Shown here one piece after another: positions 26,501 through 33,836 of a stretch of 64,000 nt of DNA. The stretch's first letter is position 1. The number at the start of each line of letters is the position of its first letter. Source of the stretch: CAYYJR01 sp964472305 (GTDB taxonomy: Bacteria; Armatimonadota; Hebobacteria; CAIYQO01). The stretch spans positions 62,001 to 126,000 of the forward strand of contig CAYYJR010000006.1 of assembly GCA_964472305.1 (NCBI GenBank). The letters run 5' to 3'. The position numbers and the translations under genes are program-made. The notes below the pieces were generated by a model, which saw nothing but the letters and a program-made list of their open reading frames with translations, made no database searches and was not told where the DNA came from.

Positions 26501-27042
26501 TTGATCCCCAGGCTTACACGAAGATTACAGTAATCTGGCAACCTGTCGCCGGGGTGACCGGTTATCGCCTTGAACGCAGTTTGGATGGCGTGACCTGGGC
26601 GCCGCCTATCGATTTTGGGCCGGGCGTTACCAGATATGATGATGCTACCTGTTTAGGGGCAACGAAATACTATTATCGCGTATCGGCCTCGTCGGTCGAT
26701 GGCGGCATGGGTGGATATTCCATCCCGACTAACGCGGCTTCGGCAATCACCATTCCATTTATGCGAAGTGAGATCGAAGCCAAGTCCGGTGCGCCCGGAA
26801 CGCATTCCATCATTCTGCGTTACAACGCAGCGACGGGTACCGATGTCACCGGTTACTATGTCTATCGCGGCGGCGTCAGATTAGCAACGATACCGGGCCA
26901 GGGTACATCCACCTGGACCGATACAAGCTGCGCAGACGGTGAGACGTACACCTATTACATCGTTGCCTACAATGGAACCGGAGTGTCGAATAAGACGGAT
27001 GATGCCACTGCGACGGTGGAGGCGCTTCCCGCGGGACCATAA
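20599..27042 (+). CDS. Giant exported protein: CsgG-like head, transmembrane segment, Fn3 and Ig-like arrays
   Basis: 2147 residues from ATG 20599 (AAAGGAG upstream). Signal peptide about 1-37 (ends LPGYAS). About 42-215 repeats the CsgG/TolB-like pattern (SILILPLQTVAENT, LSTRILQEVMIAMAG, VRALNVDAIVYGAIDKYEF, GRNLAMRLLGG). A Thr/Pro/Lys linker leads to a hydrophobic helix at about 272-290 (LLPVVIAVAGAVLLSS) and a poly-glycine hinge. Fn3-like modules occupy about 310-780, invasin/Big-type Ig-like modules about 785-1230 (SIAITPDQFTAPAGSIGQQ; VEVTLNVRDSAGTPIPNQTIS; VTVTDAGGNPVMGRTITL), mixed beta modules to about 1850, and three Fn3 modules end the chain (LKAESLNTTTIKLTWKD; ITVIWQPVAGVTGYRLERS). 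It likely projects from the cell surface as an adhesin or scaffold. The cell-wall or membrane topology is uncertain. Confidence 0.75.
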   Translation: MKRFVRGQFGRLMSLLLMVLFLLPTLLGPLALPGYASVGGYQSILILPLQTVAENTPFNLSTRILQEVMIAMAGQTGVSVRELTKNSPTLQLAMAQMDETEKAKLLEQYNEACDVKTAPASRTVAAGALVRALNVDAIVYGAIDKYEFTSNPDPRQSYIHVSAMKYSVDADSIVLTTPIGVIGQSRRTPAAGSQASYDNDAISSIGRNLAMRLLGGRQFDAPESAPKTVQSKPVKGTKTANATRTAVIDETAPTPVQEEPRVKPSKMRWLLPVVIAVAGAVLLSSAGKGEDNGGGGGLPATGQGSGFAYADSVELVLPIANPTLVQSYEIWRADQGMANWKGTRQSDYIRVRTLTPSEVTVKADGVHLRDISPYSNPAPAIGELYSYQVYVNTSSRARILYTITEIGSGLNQTLFGPGVPSPVKTVRIVHQVNSQLTLGWDMPSYAPDFLAGFLVQIETTTGQWSTLQEITDAATRQATITIPAASTVYRFRVLSFGVGGYRYPTVPNSAIVSASFVLTPVAPGAPRAEQQFSLPDQKDIYIVSWDPAPDVSVIGYELYRLAENKGRLTPASISNPLNKLPLNSAGRRGRGRGFDSLRPGRQAGMVKIATITGRTQTQYIDKDLQAGWTYTYALKARYTTVVSDYSGMLQLPPLDNTPGDVTDITLNGTITPSAIKFNWTPPVLNADGVSTMSDWKQFDIYRSTSIVSNTTQVNSLAAFTKIGSVPYVAGQTDYDYTDSTIQTRMDYTYAIKVIDVSGKESPGVFQAGSYYYNVVQDSRYPTVKSIAITPDQFTAPAGSIGQQLTVTATGTDNQSLPNVAVTVTVSAGAGGCANTLSGPSVSPFVMNPTGADGKATCFWIPPGPGGVGSGTLTISVAGTAVLPVEIPLTITTQIPTAVDLTINMLGKSEVQARSPNADLTNAASLTASLVEVTLNVRDSAGTPIPNQTISLFSTDPEVAISTTANPTYVRIDSPTYNGTVTGTTNALGELKVKVCAGTKVGTVIFTAGSGVFNKQATLDVTAGPVTNIEVTVLSPFTTTSVAGAVTVTDAGGNPVMGRTITLFVNTQAVVLSSTTVTTGSDGVASFTITPVQLTNPITFTLTAVAGSYSSGAMTLKYVPPSPRQIATYTMTVDSSRIYFSADPDDQLSNSVVTSSVVKVHGADQTGSNAANEVVKFTTTKGHFTTNGNPGLSVSSDARSLSGTLDANGDIYFGFIGRQSNGEQGTELVLPTAEELGTSSIIAENQSAKTELINAPVLVGPPNHLRLEVIPVALPEDWPKQNDLWPVLFQDKTMTIRATATDMIDQPVVSGMPLWFAQSYRPYDAAAANDYDGVINSGNFGGFGSSGPFALTDDTGKVSTGFASRYSGLYDLYAFALKKNANNTTLDAIKNLKGYSQSQYEAIINAVKDANLLSAASSGGTVVTSSLLAGGKYVGAKVLSKTYAFYNKWTTLPPSSARINCDGTQTSRITFTATDEDNKKVLSGVPFKVSAWISANDWVIGTDEAVYTSSRLELENNTVVTPLTILSFNSQAQAYVLSRGNLDPQTQRIGYVKLVFDNMRTVQPLTETPYLLTHYGPPLSEATNKYVSLSSTVLAGASDAVRGNPGDAQKSLVISAGLFDIYGNPYPAGYKVKMNDAVVGETDLYGLFTVTYNAPDLNNVGNPDSYTEDLTFGFAGENAQGPDTVDFDPQTITVERPNHGDVIPVDSDPVGPFPFSTDTEQNRVRIVAYVEDQNNGGVLPGYPIDFKMVKLQGADDAVLELEDGTPSTLSYTGSAFVNAAMGAPLSRSRAIVPGPVPAAPISNAIIYLNPGKVYGKVRIWAYYDKNQDGIGGTNELIGETGVLTVGLPAPEALKAESLNTTTIKLTWKDGPDEMNYQVDSSTNGVAWTPLTPVDTLLPADTSEYTVTGLQPGTRYYFRVRGVAEDTDTFAQYQIGYHRYTFSDWSTAANITLPNTPGGPNLSPAIDAVVDPQAYTKITVIWQPVAGVTGYRLERSLDGVTWAPPIDFGPGVTRYDDATCLGATKYYYRVSASSVDGGMGGYSIPTNAASAITIPFMRSEIEAKSGAPGTHSIILRYNAATGTDVTGYYVYRGGVRLATIPGQGTSTWTDTSCADGETYTYYIVAYNGTGVSNKTDDATATVEALPAGP

Positions 27043-27112
27043 TACCCGCAACGTGAGGCCATTCCGGTCTTCAGATGGCATGTCTGAATTTTGAGGGCAA
27101 CCTCATGAACCG

Positions 27113-27140
27113 CGCGGGCGGGGCGACAGCCCCGCCCGCG
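27113..27140 (+). terminator. GC-rich hairpin after the surface cluster
   Basis: A perfect 12-bp inverted repeat (CGCGGGCGGGGC and its complement) around a GACA loop. It is followed by TCATTT rather than a full T-run, so termination efficiency is uncertain, but its position between the giant gene and hisS fits. Confidence 0.55.
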
Positions 27141-27179
27141 TCATTTACGATAGACTAGCCGAAAACAGGCCGGACTTGG

Positions 27180-27185
27180 TACAAT
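27180..27185 (+). promoter_or_regulatory. Extended -10 promoter candidate for hisS-aspS
   Basis: TGGTACAAT is an extended -10 lying about 50 bases before the hisS ATG. No good -35 is visible. No T-box-like element is seen in the short leader. Confidence 0.45.
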
Positions 27186-27236
27186 AGCAACCGCGATTGC
27201 GCGCCCGTGCCTGTGAGCGCGCCGCAGGATGAAATC

Positions 27237-28493
27237 ATGCCGTTAACCGCCCCCCGAGGGACACAAGATATTTTGCCGGCGGATGCCCGGCGTTGGCAGT
27301 GGCTGGAGGAGTTGTTCCGCCGCGCATGCGCGCGCTACGGCTACGGCGAAATTCGCACGCCGATCTTCGAAGACACCGAGCTGTTCACGCGCAGCGTCGG
27401 CGAAGAAACGGATATCGTCAGCAAGCAGATGTATTCCTTCACCAGTCGCGGGGGTGATTCGCTCACGTTGCGACCTGAAGGCACCGCGCCTGCCGTGCGC
27501 GCCGTCGTCCAGCATAATCTTCTCGCGCAAGGCGGCATGCTCAAGCTCCATTACTCCGGGCCGATCTTTCGGTATGAACGACCGCAAAAGGGGCGTTACC
27601 GGCAGTTTCATCAGCTTGGAGTTGAAGCCTTCGGTTCGGCAGGACCGCAGATCGACGTCGAGGTGCTCGCATTCGCGGCGGATTTCCTGCGCACACTGGG
27701 CATCGACGCCGTCCTGGAAATGAACAGCGTCGGTTGTCCCGCATGCCGTCCGCGCTATCGCGACGCGCTGCGGAACGCGCTTTCCGGAGCGCGCACCACG
27801 CTGTGCCCCGATTGCACGCGGCGTTATGACGCTAATCCGCTGCGCATTCTTGATTGCAAAGTCGAGCAATGCCGTGAGATGTCGCGCGACGTGCCGGTCA
27901 TCCTCGACGTGTTATGTGACGATTGTACAACGCATCTGCAAGGTGTCGAAACCGGGTTGCGCGCGGTCGGGGTGGGCTATATCGTCAACCCGCACATTGT
28001 GCGCGGGCTCGATTATTACACGCGCACCGCGTTCGAGTTCATTGCCGGCGCCGGATTAGGCGCGCAGAATACCGTGCTTGCCGGCGGGCGTTACGACGGG
28101 CTGGTTGCTGAGTTGGGGGGGACGCCCACGCCGGCCATCGGCTTTGCCGCCGGTATCGAGCGGTTGCTGCTCTCCGCGGGCGACGCCATGCCGCTACCGG
28201 AGTCACCAGGACCGGTCTTCCTCGCCACCTTGGGTGAGGTGGCGCGCGCGCAAGGCGTCATCCTGGCGGAAACGCTGCGTCGCTCCGGCATCCCGGCCGC
28301 CATCGATTACGCCGCACGCAGTTTGAAGGCGCAGATGAAAGAAGCCAACCGCCAGGGTGCCTGGTACGCGCTTATCCTGGGCGAGAATGAATTGGCGTGC
28401 GGCGAGGCGACTCTGCGCGACATGCGTACGGCCAGCGAAACAGCCGTGCCGCTCGACCGGTTGATTGAGCACCTGCGTCCGTATTATCCGTAA
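27237..28493 (+). CDS. hisS: Histidyl-tRNA synthetase
   Basis: 418 residues from ATG 27237, with AGGATG upstream and the usual family start (PRGTQDILP). Class II synthetase that charges tRNA-His in the cytoplasm. Motif 1 is around the GYGEIRTPIFEDTELF region, motif 2 is YSGPIFRYERPQKGRYRQFHQLG (about 108-130), the histidine-specific signature is RGLDYYTRTAFEF (about 255-267), and motif 3 is GFAAGIERLLL (about 302-312). The insertion domain contains a C-x2-C / C-x2-C pair (CPAC, CPDC) suggesting a bound zinc. The anticodon-binding domain ends the chain. Followed by aspS after 44 bases, a common pairing. Confidence 0.97.
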   Translation: MPLTAPRGTQDILPADARRWQWLEELFRRACARYGYGEIRTPIFEDTELFTRSVGEETDIVSKQMYSFTSRGGDSLTLRPEGTAPAVRAVVQHNLLAQGGMLKLHYSGPIFRYERPQKGRYRQFHQLGVEAFGSAGPQIDVEVLAFAADFLRTLGIDAVLEMNSVGCPACRPRYRDALRNALSGARTTLCPDCTRRYDANPLRILDCKVEQCREMSRDVPVILDVLCDDCTTHLQGVETGLRAVGVGYIVNPHIVRGLDYYTRTAFEFIAGAGLGAQNTVLAGGRYDGLVAELGGTPTPAIGFAAGIERLLLSAGDAMPLPESPGPVFLATLGEVARAQGVILAETLRRSGIPAAIDYAARSLKAQMKEANRQGAWYALILGENELACGEATLRDMRTASETAVPLDRLIEHLRPYYP

Positions 28494-28537
28494 TCCGAGT
28501 TCGTTTCGGCGGAACCCCGCCCGTGGAAAGGTACACT

Positions 28538-30331
28538 ATGACACATGATGTCACGACACAACCGATGCGCCGCACCGACGGCTGCGGCACCCTGCGCAGC
28601 ATCGATATCGGGCGCACCGTCACCTTAATGGGGTGGGTGCAGACCAATCGCGATCATGGAGGCGTGATCTTTATTGACCTGCGCGATCGTTCCGGACGCG
28701 TGCAGTGCGTCTTCAACCCGCAGGAAGCGCCCGAAGCGCACCAGATTTCCCAGTTCCTGCGCGCGGAATTCGTCATCGCGGTGCAAGGTGTCGTGATGCC
28801 GCGTCCCGAAGGCACGGTAAACGTGAAGCTGCCTACCGGTGAGGTCGAAGTGCACGCCGCACGCATCGAAGTGCTCAATCCGTCGAAAACGCCGCCATTC
28901 CTTATCAACGATGAGAATGCCCCCGACGTGGACGAGAATACGCGACTGCGCTATCGCTATCTCGACCTGCGCAACACGCGCATGTTGAATAACCTGATTT
29001 TGCGCCATCGAGCAGCACAGGCTGCCCGCGCGTATCTTGATGCCGAAGGCTTTTTGGAAGTGGAAACACCCTTTCTGATTAAATCCACCCCGGAAGGCGC
29101 GCGCGACTTCCTGGTGCCGTCGCGACTGCACCCGGGTGAGTTTTACGCGCTGCCGCAAAGTCCGCAACTGCTCAAGCAAACGCTGATGGTGGCCGGTATT
29201 GAGAAATATTACCAGTTCGCCCGCTGTCTGCGCGATGAAGATTTACGTGGGGACCGGCAGTTCGAATTCACCCAGATCGACTTGGAAATGTCTTTCGTCG
29301 AGCGCGATGACGTGCTCACCGTGACAGAAGGCATTATTCAACACATCATGCGCGTGATTGGGGTCGAAGTACCGGTTCCCTTCCCGCGCATGAGCTACGC
29401 GGAGGCGATGGCGCGCTTTGGCAGCGACAAACCCGACACCCGCTTCGGATTGGAATTCGTCGATCTGTCCGGTGTTTTCGCTCACACCGAATTTAAGGCA
29501 TTTACCAACATATTGGCCGACGGTGGCCAGGTGAAGGCTATCAACGCCAAAGGCGCCGCCGGCTTCTCCCGTCGCGAGTTGGACGAGTTGGTCGCCTTTG
29601 CACAGGGATTTGGCGCCAAAGGCCTGGCGTATTTCCAGGTCACCGAGGAGGGGCTGAAATCGCCGGTAACCAAATTCCTCTCCGAGACGGAACGGACCGT
29701 ATTCGTGCAGGCGATGGACGCGGAAGTGGGTGACCTGTTGCTGATTATCGCCGATACGCCGGCGGTAGTGGCACAGGCGCTGGGCCGCCTGCGACTGCAT
29801 CTCGGCGGCTTGTTGGGCTTAATCCCCGCGGATCGCTGGGACTACCTGTGGGTGGTCGATTTCCCGATGTTCGAGTGGAACGCGGAATCGCAGCAGATCC
29901 AGCCGATGCACCATCCATTCACCATGCCGCGGCGCGAAGATCTGCCGCTATTGGAAACGGATCCGCTGGCGGTGCATGGCGACCTTTACGATCTGGTGTT
30001 GAATGGCAACGAACTGGTCAGCGGCAGCATCCGCGTGCATCGCCGTGATATTCAGGAACGCATTTTGCAGATTATCAATATGCCGATAGAGCAGGTGCAC
30101 GAGCGGTTCGGTTTCCTGGTGGAGGCCTTTGACTACGGCGCGCCACCCCACGGCGGCATGGCAATCGGCTTCGATCGGTTGATTATGCTGATGGCCGGCG
30201 AGAAGACCATTCGCGACGTCATCGCCTTCCCGAAAACGTCGTCCGGTCAGGATCTGATGATGGATGCACCGACAACGGTGGATCCGCTGCAGCTCCGCGA
30301 GTTGGGGCTGGCGTTGCGTAAGCAATCCTAG
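28538..30331 (+). CDS. aspS: Aspartyl-tRNA synthetase, bacterial type
   Basis: 597 residues from ATG 28538 (GGAAAGG upstream; an in-frame GTG at 28523 is also possible). Domains: N-terminal OB anticodon-binding fold (about 10-110, with TNRDHGGVIFIDLRDRSG), class II core, and the bacterial GAD insertion (about 290-415, from GSDKPDTRFGL). Motif 2 region is CLRDEDLRGDRQFEFTQIDLEM; motif 3 is GGMAIGFDRLIMLM near the C-terminus. The His in RDHGG occupies the position that is Leu in E. coli AspRS and His in known non-discriminating enzymes, so this enzyme may also charge tRNA-Asn for later amidation. Likely cotranscribed with hisS. Confidence 0.97.
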   Translation: MTHDVTTQPMRRTDGCGTLRSIDIGRTVTLMGWVQTNRDHGGVIFIDLRDRSGRVQCVFNPQEAPEAHQISQFLRAEFVIAVQGVVMPRPEGTVNVKLPTGEVEVHAARIEVLNPSKTPPFLINDENAPDVDENTRLRYRYLDLRNTRMLNNLILRHRAAQAARAYLDAEGFLEVETPFLIKSTPEGARDFLVPSRLHPGEFYALPQSPQLLKQTLMVAGIEKYYQFARCLRDEDLRGDRQFEFTQIDLEMSFVERDDVLTVTEGIIQHIMRVIGVEVPVPFPRMSYAEAMARFGSDKPDTRFGLEFVDLSGVFAHTEFKAFTNILADGGQVKAINAKGAAGFSRRELDELVAFAQGFGAKGLAYFQVTEEGLKSPVTKFLSETERTVFVQAMDAEVGDLLLIIADTPAVVAQALGRLRLHLGGLLGLIPADRWDYLWVVDFPMFEWNAESQQIQPMHHPFTMPRREDLPLLETDPLAVHGDLYDLVLNGNELVSGSIRVHRRDIQERILQIINMPIEQVHERFGFLVEAFDYGAPPHGGMAIGFDRLIMLMAGEKTIRDVIAFPKTSSGQDLMMDAPTTVDPLQLRELGLALRKQS

Positions 30332-30536
30332 CACAAAAATCGTGATGTATTTTCATGTATTGCACCCTGCCATGTGCTGTCTACGGGCTAAACAGGTGCA
30401 ACGAAAAGCGGCGAAGTCATCCGTTTCCATCAGCACACGTGCGAAGAGAGTATATGCGGTTGGCTCGATAGCCAACGAATGTGAAGGTGCAGCATGCGGC
30501 AGTCCATTACCGCGTGCTGCACGAGGAGACGCAATC

Positions 30537-31256
30537 ATGACGTCCCCCGATCGGTGTGCGGCGTGCGACGCGTTGCAAAAGCGCCTCGGTATTCAGTTCC
30601 GGAATGAAGCGCTGCTGGCACAGGCGTTGACGCACCGTTCGTATCTGGCTGAGGTGAGTGGACTGGTGTCCAACGAACGGCTGGAGTTTCTTGGCGATGC
30701 CGTACTGGGATTAATTATTGCCGAGGCGTTGTATCGCCTGCACGACGACTGGTCGGAGGGTGATCTGACAAAGACCAAGGCTTCCATTGTCGATACGCGC
30801 GCCCTGGAGATGGTAGCCCGCGCATGGGACGTGGGCGCTTACATGTTTATCTCACGTGGGGAAGAACTGTCCGGTGGGCGTGACCGCCGCGCGCTGCTGG
30901 CGGATGCAGTGGAGGCAGTCATCGGCGCCTATTACCTCGATCAAGGACTGGACGCGTGCCGCGCGTTCGTATTGCGAGAGATGACGGTAGTGACCGAGGC
31001 CATCGCACGGCAGGAATATGCGCGCGACTATAAAACGCTGCTGCAAGAAGTGCTACAAGCGCGCTTTCAAGCCGCGCCCAGCTACGAGGTCGTCAATGAG
31101 ACCGGTCTGCCGCATACCCGCGTGTTCGAGGTAGTCGTTCGCTTTCGTGGCGAGGATCTGGGGTACGGGGAAGGCCGCAGCAAAAAGGAAGCCGAGCAGC
31201 AAGCTGCCGCACGAGCGCTCGAAACGCTGGCGGAAGAAACTCCACCCGCCGCGTAA
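30537..31256 (+). CDS. rnc: Ribonuclease III
   Basis: 239 residues from ATG 30537 with GAGGAG 8 bases upstream; the upstream open frame is rejected for lack of homology. It cuts double-stranded RNA in rRNA and mRNA processing. The RNase III signature NERLEFLGDAVLGL is at about 43-56, the second acidic site DAVEAVIGAYYLD at about 123-135, and a C-terminal dsRNA-binding domain at about 162-228 (DYKTLLQEVLQ, then GEGRSKKEAEQQAA). Length is normal. It is separated from aspS by 205 bases in which I see no gene or RNA. Confidence 0.96.
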   Translation: MTSPDRCAACDALQKRLGIQFRNEALLAQALTHRSYLAEVSGLVSNERLEFLGDAVLGLIIAEALYRLHDDWSEGDLTKTKASIVDTRALEMVARAWDVGAYMFISRGEELSGGRDRRALLADAVEAVIGAYYLDQGLDACRAFVLREMTVVTEAIARQEYARDYKTLLQEVLQARFQAAPSYEVVNETGLPHTRVFEVVVRFRGEDLGYGEGRSKKEAEQQAAARALETLAEETPPAA

Positions 31257-31345
31257 TGGGATTGTGAGAGTTTTTAGGTAACTCAGTAGGAAACAGCACC
31301 GGTCACTCGGAATATAGAATAGGGTAGGGAATCCAAGCCGTGCCC

Positions 31346-31363
31346 CTGTCAACCTCGTGACAG
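31346..31363. promoter_or_regulatory. 18-bp palindrome before the phosphate transport pair
   Basis: CTGTCA-ACCTCG-TGACAG is a perfect 6-bp inverted repeat with a 6-base centre, 28 bases before the GTG of the DUF47 gene. CTGTCA is also the core half-site of the E. coli Pho box, though there it occurs as a direct repeat. Possible operator for phosphate control. Confidence 0.4.
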
Positions 31364-31390
31364 CCCGACAAACTCTGTGGAGGAATAATT

Positions 31391-32017
31391 GTGGCAAAAT
31401 TGCGCTTCATTCCGCGGGACGAACGTTTCTTCGATCTCTTCGAGAAGGCTACCGGCGTCATCCTGGCCGGTGCAGAGACCCTGCAGCAGATGCTGCCGCA
31501 TCTCGAAAACGCCGAAGAATACCGGAAGAAGATCGGGGATCTCGAACATGAAGGTGATGCCATCATCCACGAGGTGATGGATAAGCTGAATCGCACCTTC
31601 GTAACGCCGTTCGACCATGAGGATATTCGTGCCATCGCCAGCCGACTGGACGATGTCATTGACTTTACCCAGGCGGCGGCGGAACGTCTGGTCCTCTATC
31701 ATGCGACCAAAGCATCGCCCGAAAGCATCGAGTTGGCGGGCGTGCTGGTCAACACCGTTAAAGAGGTGCAGCATGTGGTCGCGATGATGCGCGATCTCAG
31801 CCAGCGGCGCTACATTCTCGAACACTGCATCGAGATCAACCGGCTGGAAAATGCCGGCGATAAAATCTACCGTGAGGCACTGGGCAAACTGTTCCGCGAA
31901 GGCGACGTCATCGAGTTGCTGCGCTGGAAAGAAATCATCGAGCAGATCGAGCAGGCCATTGACGAATGTGAGGACCTGGCGGATATCATCGAAGGCGTCG
32001 TGGTGAAACACGCCTGA
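31391..32017 (+). CDS. DUF47 / PhoU-like accessory protein of the PiT transporter
   Basis: 208 residues starting at GTG 31391; GGAGGAA 5 bases upstream decides the start. All-helical PhoU-like protein (DUF47, Pit accessory family) with the family motifs FFDLFEKATGVI, EHEGDAIIHEVMDKLNRTFVTPFDHEDI (about 51-79) and CEDLADIIEGVVV at the C-terminus. Members are encoded next to PiT phosphate permeases and are thought to regulate uptake. That is exactly the context here, with the PiT gene 39 bases downstream. Confidence 0.92.
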   Translation: MAKLRFIPRDERFFDLFEKATGVILAGAETLQQMLPHLENAEEYRKKIGDLEHEGDAIIHEVMDKLNRTFVTPFDHEDIRAIASRLDDVIDFTQAAAERLVLYHATKASPESIELAGVLVNTVKEVQHVVAMMRDLSQRRYILEHCIEINRLENAGDKIYREALGKLFREGDVIELLRWKEIIEQIEQAIDECEDLADIIEGVVVKHA

Positions 32018-32056
32018 ATCCTCGGCAATCCCGGGTACTGTTGAACGATACAGATT

Positions 32057-33262
32057 ATGGTAACACCTATCGAATACGCAGAAGTGCCGTTATCAACGCC
32101 CTCTGATCTACGGGCAGGCATACCGGAGATGCCGAACCAGCCGGGATCATCCGGTCTTTCGATTGGGAGTTGGTTGACCGGGGTTGCCTTTGTGCTGCTG
32201 GTCATCACGCTAGTGATGTGGATTATCAAACCCTGGAGCATCACCGGCGGTTGGAGCCAGGGTATCATGCTGGTCATCGTGGTGCTGGCGGCACTGTCTT
32301 TTGATTTCGTCAACGGCATGAATGATGCCGCCAACGCGATTGCGACCGTTATCTCCACACGCGTGTTAACACCCACCACCGCGCTGATTATGGCGGCAAT
32401 TCTCAACTTCGCGGGCGCGGTAGTCTTTGAAGGCGTCGCCAAAGGCATCGCCAATAAAATCATCGATATCCACCTGCTGTCGCCGACCATGCCGATGATC
32501 CTGTGCGGATTGCTCGGCGCTATCGGTTGGAGTTGGACGATGGCAAAAATCGGCTTGCCCATCAGCATGTCGCATGCGCTCATCGGCGGATTGTTGGGTG
32601 TATTCGTCGTCGTGAATTCTGCCGCACTCAAATTGGCCTATATCGGCGAAATCGCGTTGTGGATGATGCTGGCGCCATTACTTGGTTTTGTGGTTGGCTG
32701 GGCATTGATGATCGGCATCATGTGGGCGTTTAAACGGATGGCTCCGCATAAGATCAATCGGCATTTCCGCATCTGGCAGATCTTTTCCTCCGGCCTTATG
32801 GCGTTCTCGCACGGTGGGAACGATGCACAAAAGGCAATGGGTATTATCACGATGGCACTGGTCGCCGGGGGGTTGCTGACCAGCGGGCCGGATGGCGCGG
32901 CCATCCCACTGTGGGTGAAGGTCGCCTGCGCGTCGATGATTGCCTTCGGCACCGGATTGGGCGGTCGCCGCGTTATCCACACCCTGGGGCACCGCATGAT
33001 CCGCCTGCAGCCCGTTCACGGCTTCGCGGCGGAAACGGTGGCCGCCGGCACCATCACCCTCGCCACCGCACTCAACATCCCTGTGAGTACTACCCATGTC
33101 ATTTCGTCGTCGATCATGGGGGTTGGCGCATCCAAGCGTCTCTCCGCCGTCCGCTGGGGCGTCGCCGGTAATATTGTGTCGGCATGGGTGCTCACTATCC
33201 CCACTTGCGGTTTGGTGTCGGCAGGATTATACGCACTATTGCGGGTATTCCATCTACAATAG
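32057..33262 (+). CDS. PiT family inorganic phosphate transporter
   Basis: 401 residues. Inner-membrane phosphate:cation symporter of the PiT family. About 30 hydrophilic residues precede the first membrane helix (about 36-56). The two inverted-repeat signatures of the family are present: FVNGMNDAANAIATVIS (about 84-100) and FSHGGNDAQKAMGI (about 251-264), and the second-half motif PVSTTHVISSSIMG at about 341-354. Roughly ten transmembrane helices can be counted. It forms an operon with the DUF47 gene. No strong ribosome-binding site is seen at the ATG. Confidence 0.95.
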   Translation: MVTPIEYAEVPLSTPSDLRAGIPEMPNQPGSSGLSIGSWLTGVAFVLLVITLVMWIIKPWSITGGWSQGIMLVIVVLAALSFDFVNGMNDAANAIATVISTRVLTPTTALIMAAILNFAGAVVFEGVAKGIANKIIDIHLLSPTMPMILCGLLGAIGWSWTMAKIGLPISMSHALIGGLLGVFVVVNSAALKLAYIGEIALWMMLAPLLGFVVGWALMIGIMWAFKRMAPHKINRHFRIWQIFSSGLMAFSHGGNDAQKAMGIITMALVAGGLLTSGPDGAAIPLWVKVACASMIAFGTGLGGRRVIHTLGHRMIRLQPVHGFAAETVAAGTITLATALNIPVSTTHVISSSIMGVGASKRLSAVRWGVAGNIVSAWVLTIPTCGLVSAGLYALLRVFHLQ

Positions 33263-33418
33263 CGTTGTTCGCGCCATCCTCGGCAGGAAAAGCGGGGACG
33301 AACGCGTATCATTCCAACGGTAGACGCCCACAGGTCCCCTAGCGTTGTCGGCAGAGAAAAGCCGGCAGGGGGCATGGCACGGTAGTTTCGGTCTCCGGGA
33401 AATCGGGTAGCGATCTGA

Positions 33419-33424
33419 TATACA
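33419..33424 (+). promoter_or_regulatory. Extended -10 candidate for the response regulator operon
   Basis: TGATATACA lies 10 bases before ATG 33435. There is no Shine-Dalgarno in front of either possible start, so a nearly leaderless message is likely. Confidence 0.4.
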
Positions 33425-33434
33425 CAGCATAGGC

Positions 33435-33836
33435 ATGTATTGCACAATGGCAAAGATACTCATTGTTGAGGATGATCCGCACACCAGTGCGACTATGGCG
33501 AAATTGTTTCGATGCAAAGGGCACAGCACCCGCATCGAATCAAACGGCGCGGCCGCGCTGTTAGCCGCGCATGAAGACCTTCCTGACGTCATTTTCATGG
33601 ACCTGATGATGCCCATCCTCAACGGGCATGAGGCAATCGAAGCGTTGCGCAATAACAACCGCACCGCGCATATTCCCGTCATCGTGGTTTCCGGACATGA
33701 CGACGATCGGACCATGGTCGACGCGCTGGTAGCCGGAGCGAATGTCTTCCTCACCAAACCGTTGGATCCGCAGGAACTGGTGATTGTGGTCGAGCGGCTA
33801 CTCACCTTCCAGACGAAAGATGCCGCGCCGTCATGA
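33435..33836 (+). CDS. Single-domain response regulator (CheY-like)
   Basis: 133 residues from ATG 33435; the internal ATG 33447 gives the more usual N-terminus MAKILIVEDDP. Counting from that Met, the receiver domain has the acidic pair at D9/D10, the phospho-acceptor at D52 (FMDLMMP), Ser at the switch position (VVSGHDDD) and K104 (LTKPLDP). There is no output domain. No histidine kinase gene is near. The stop overlaps the tatD start by ATGA, so it is translationally coupled to a nuclease and a HIT protein. Its signalling partner is unknown. Confidence 0.9.
   Translation: MYCTMAKILIVEDDPHTSATMAKLFRCKGHSTRIESNGAAALLAAHEDLPDVIFMDLMMPILNGHEAIEALRNNNRTAHIPVIVVSGHDDDRTMVDALVAGANVFLTKPLDPQELVIVVERLLTFQTKDAAPS

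Noticed and set aside
30264..30536. N-terminal extension of RNase III overlapping aspS
   Set aside because: GAGGAG and the family N-terminus fit ATG 30537.
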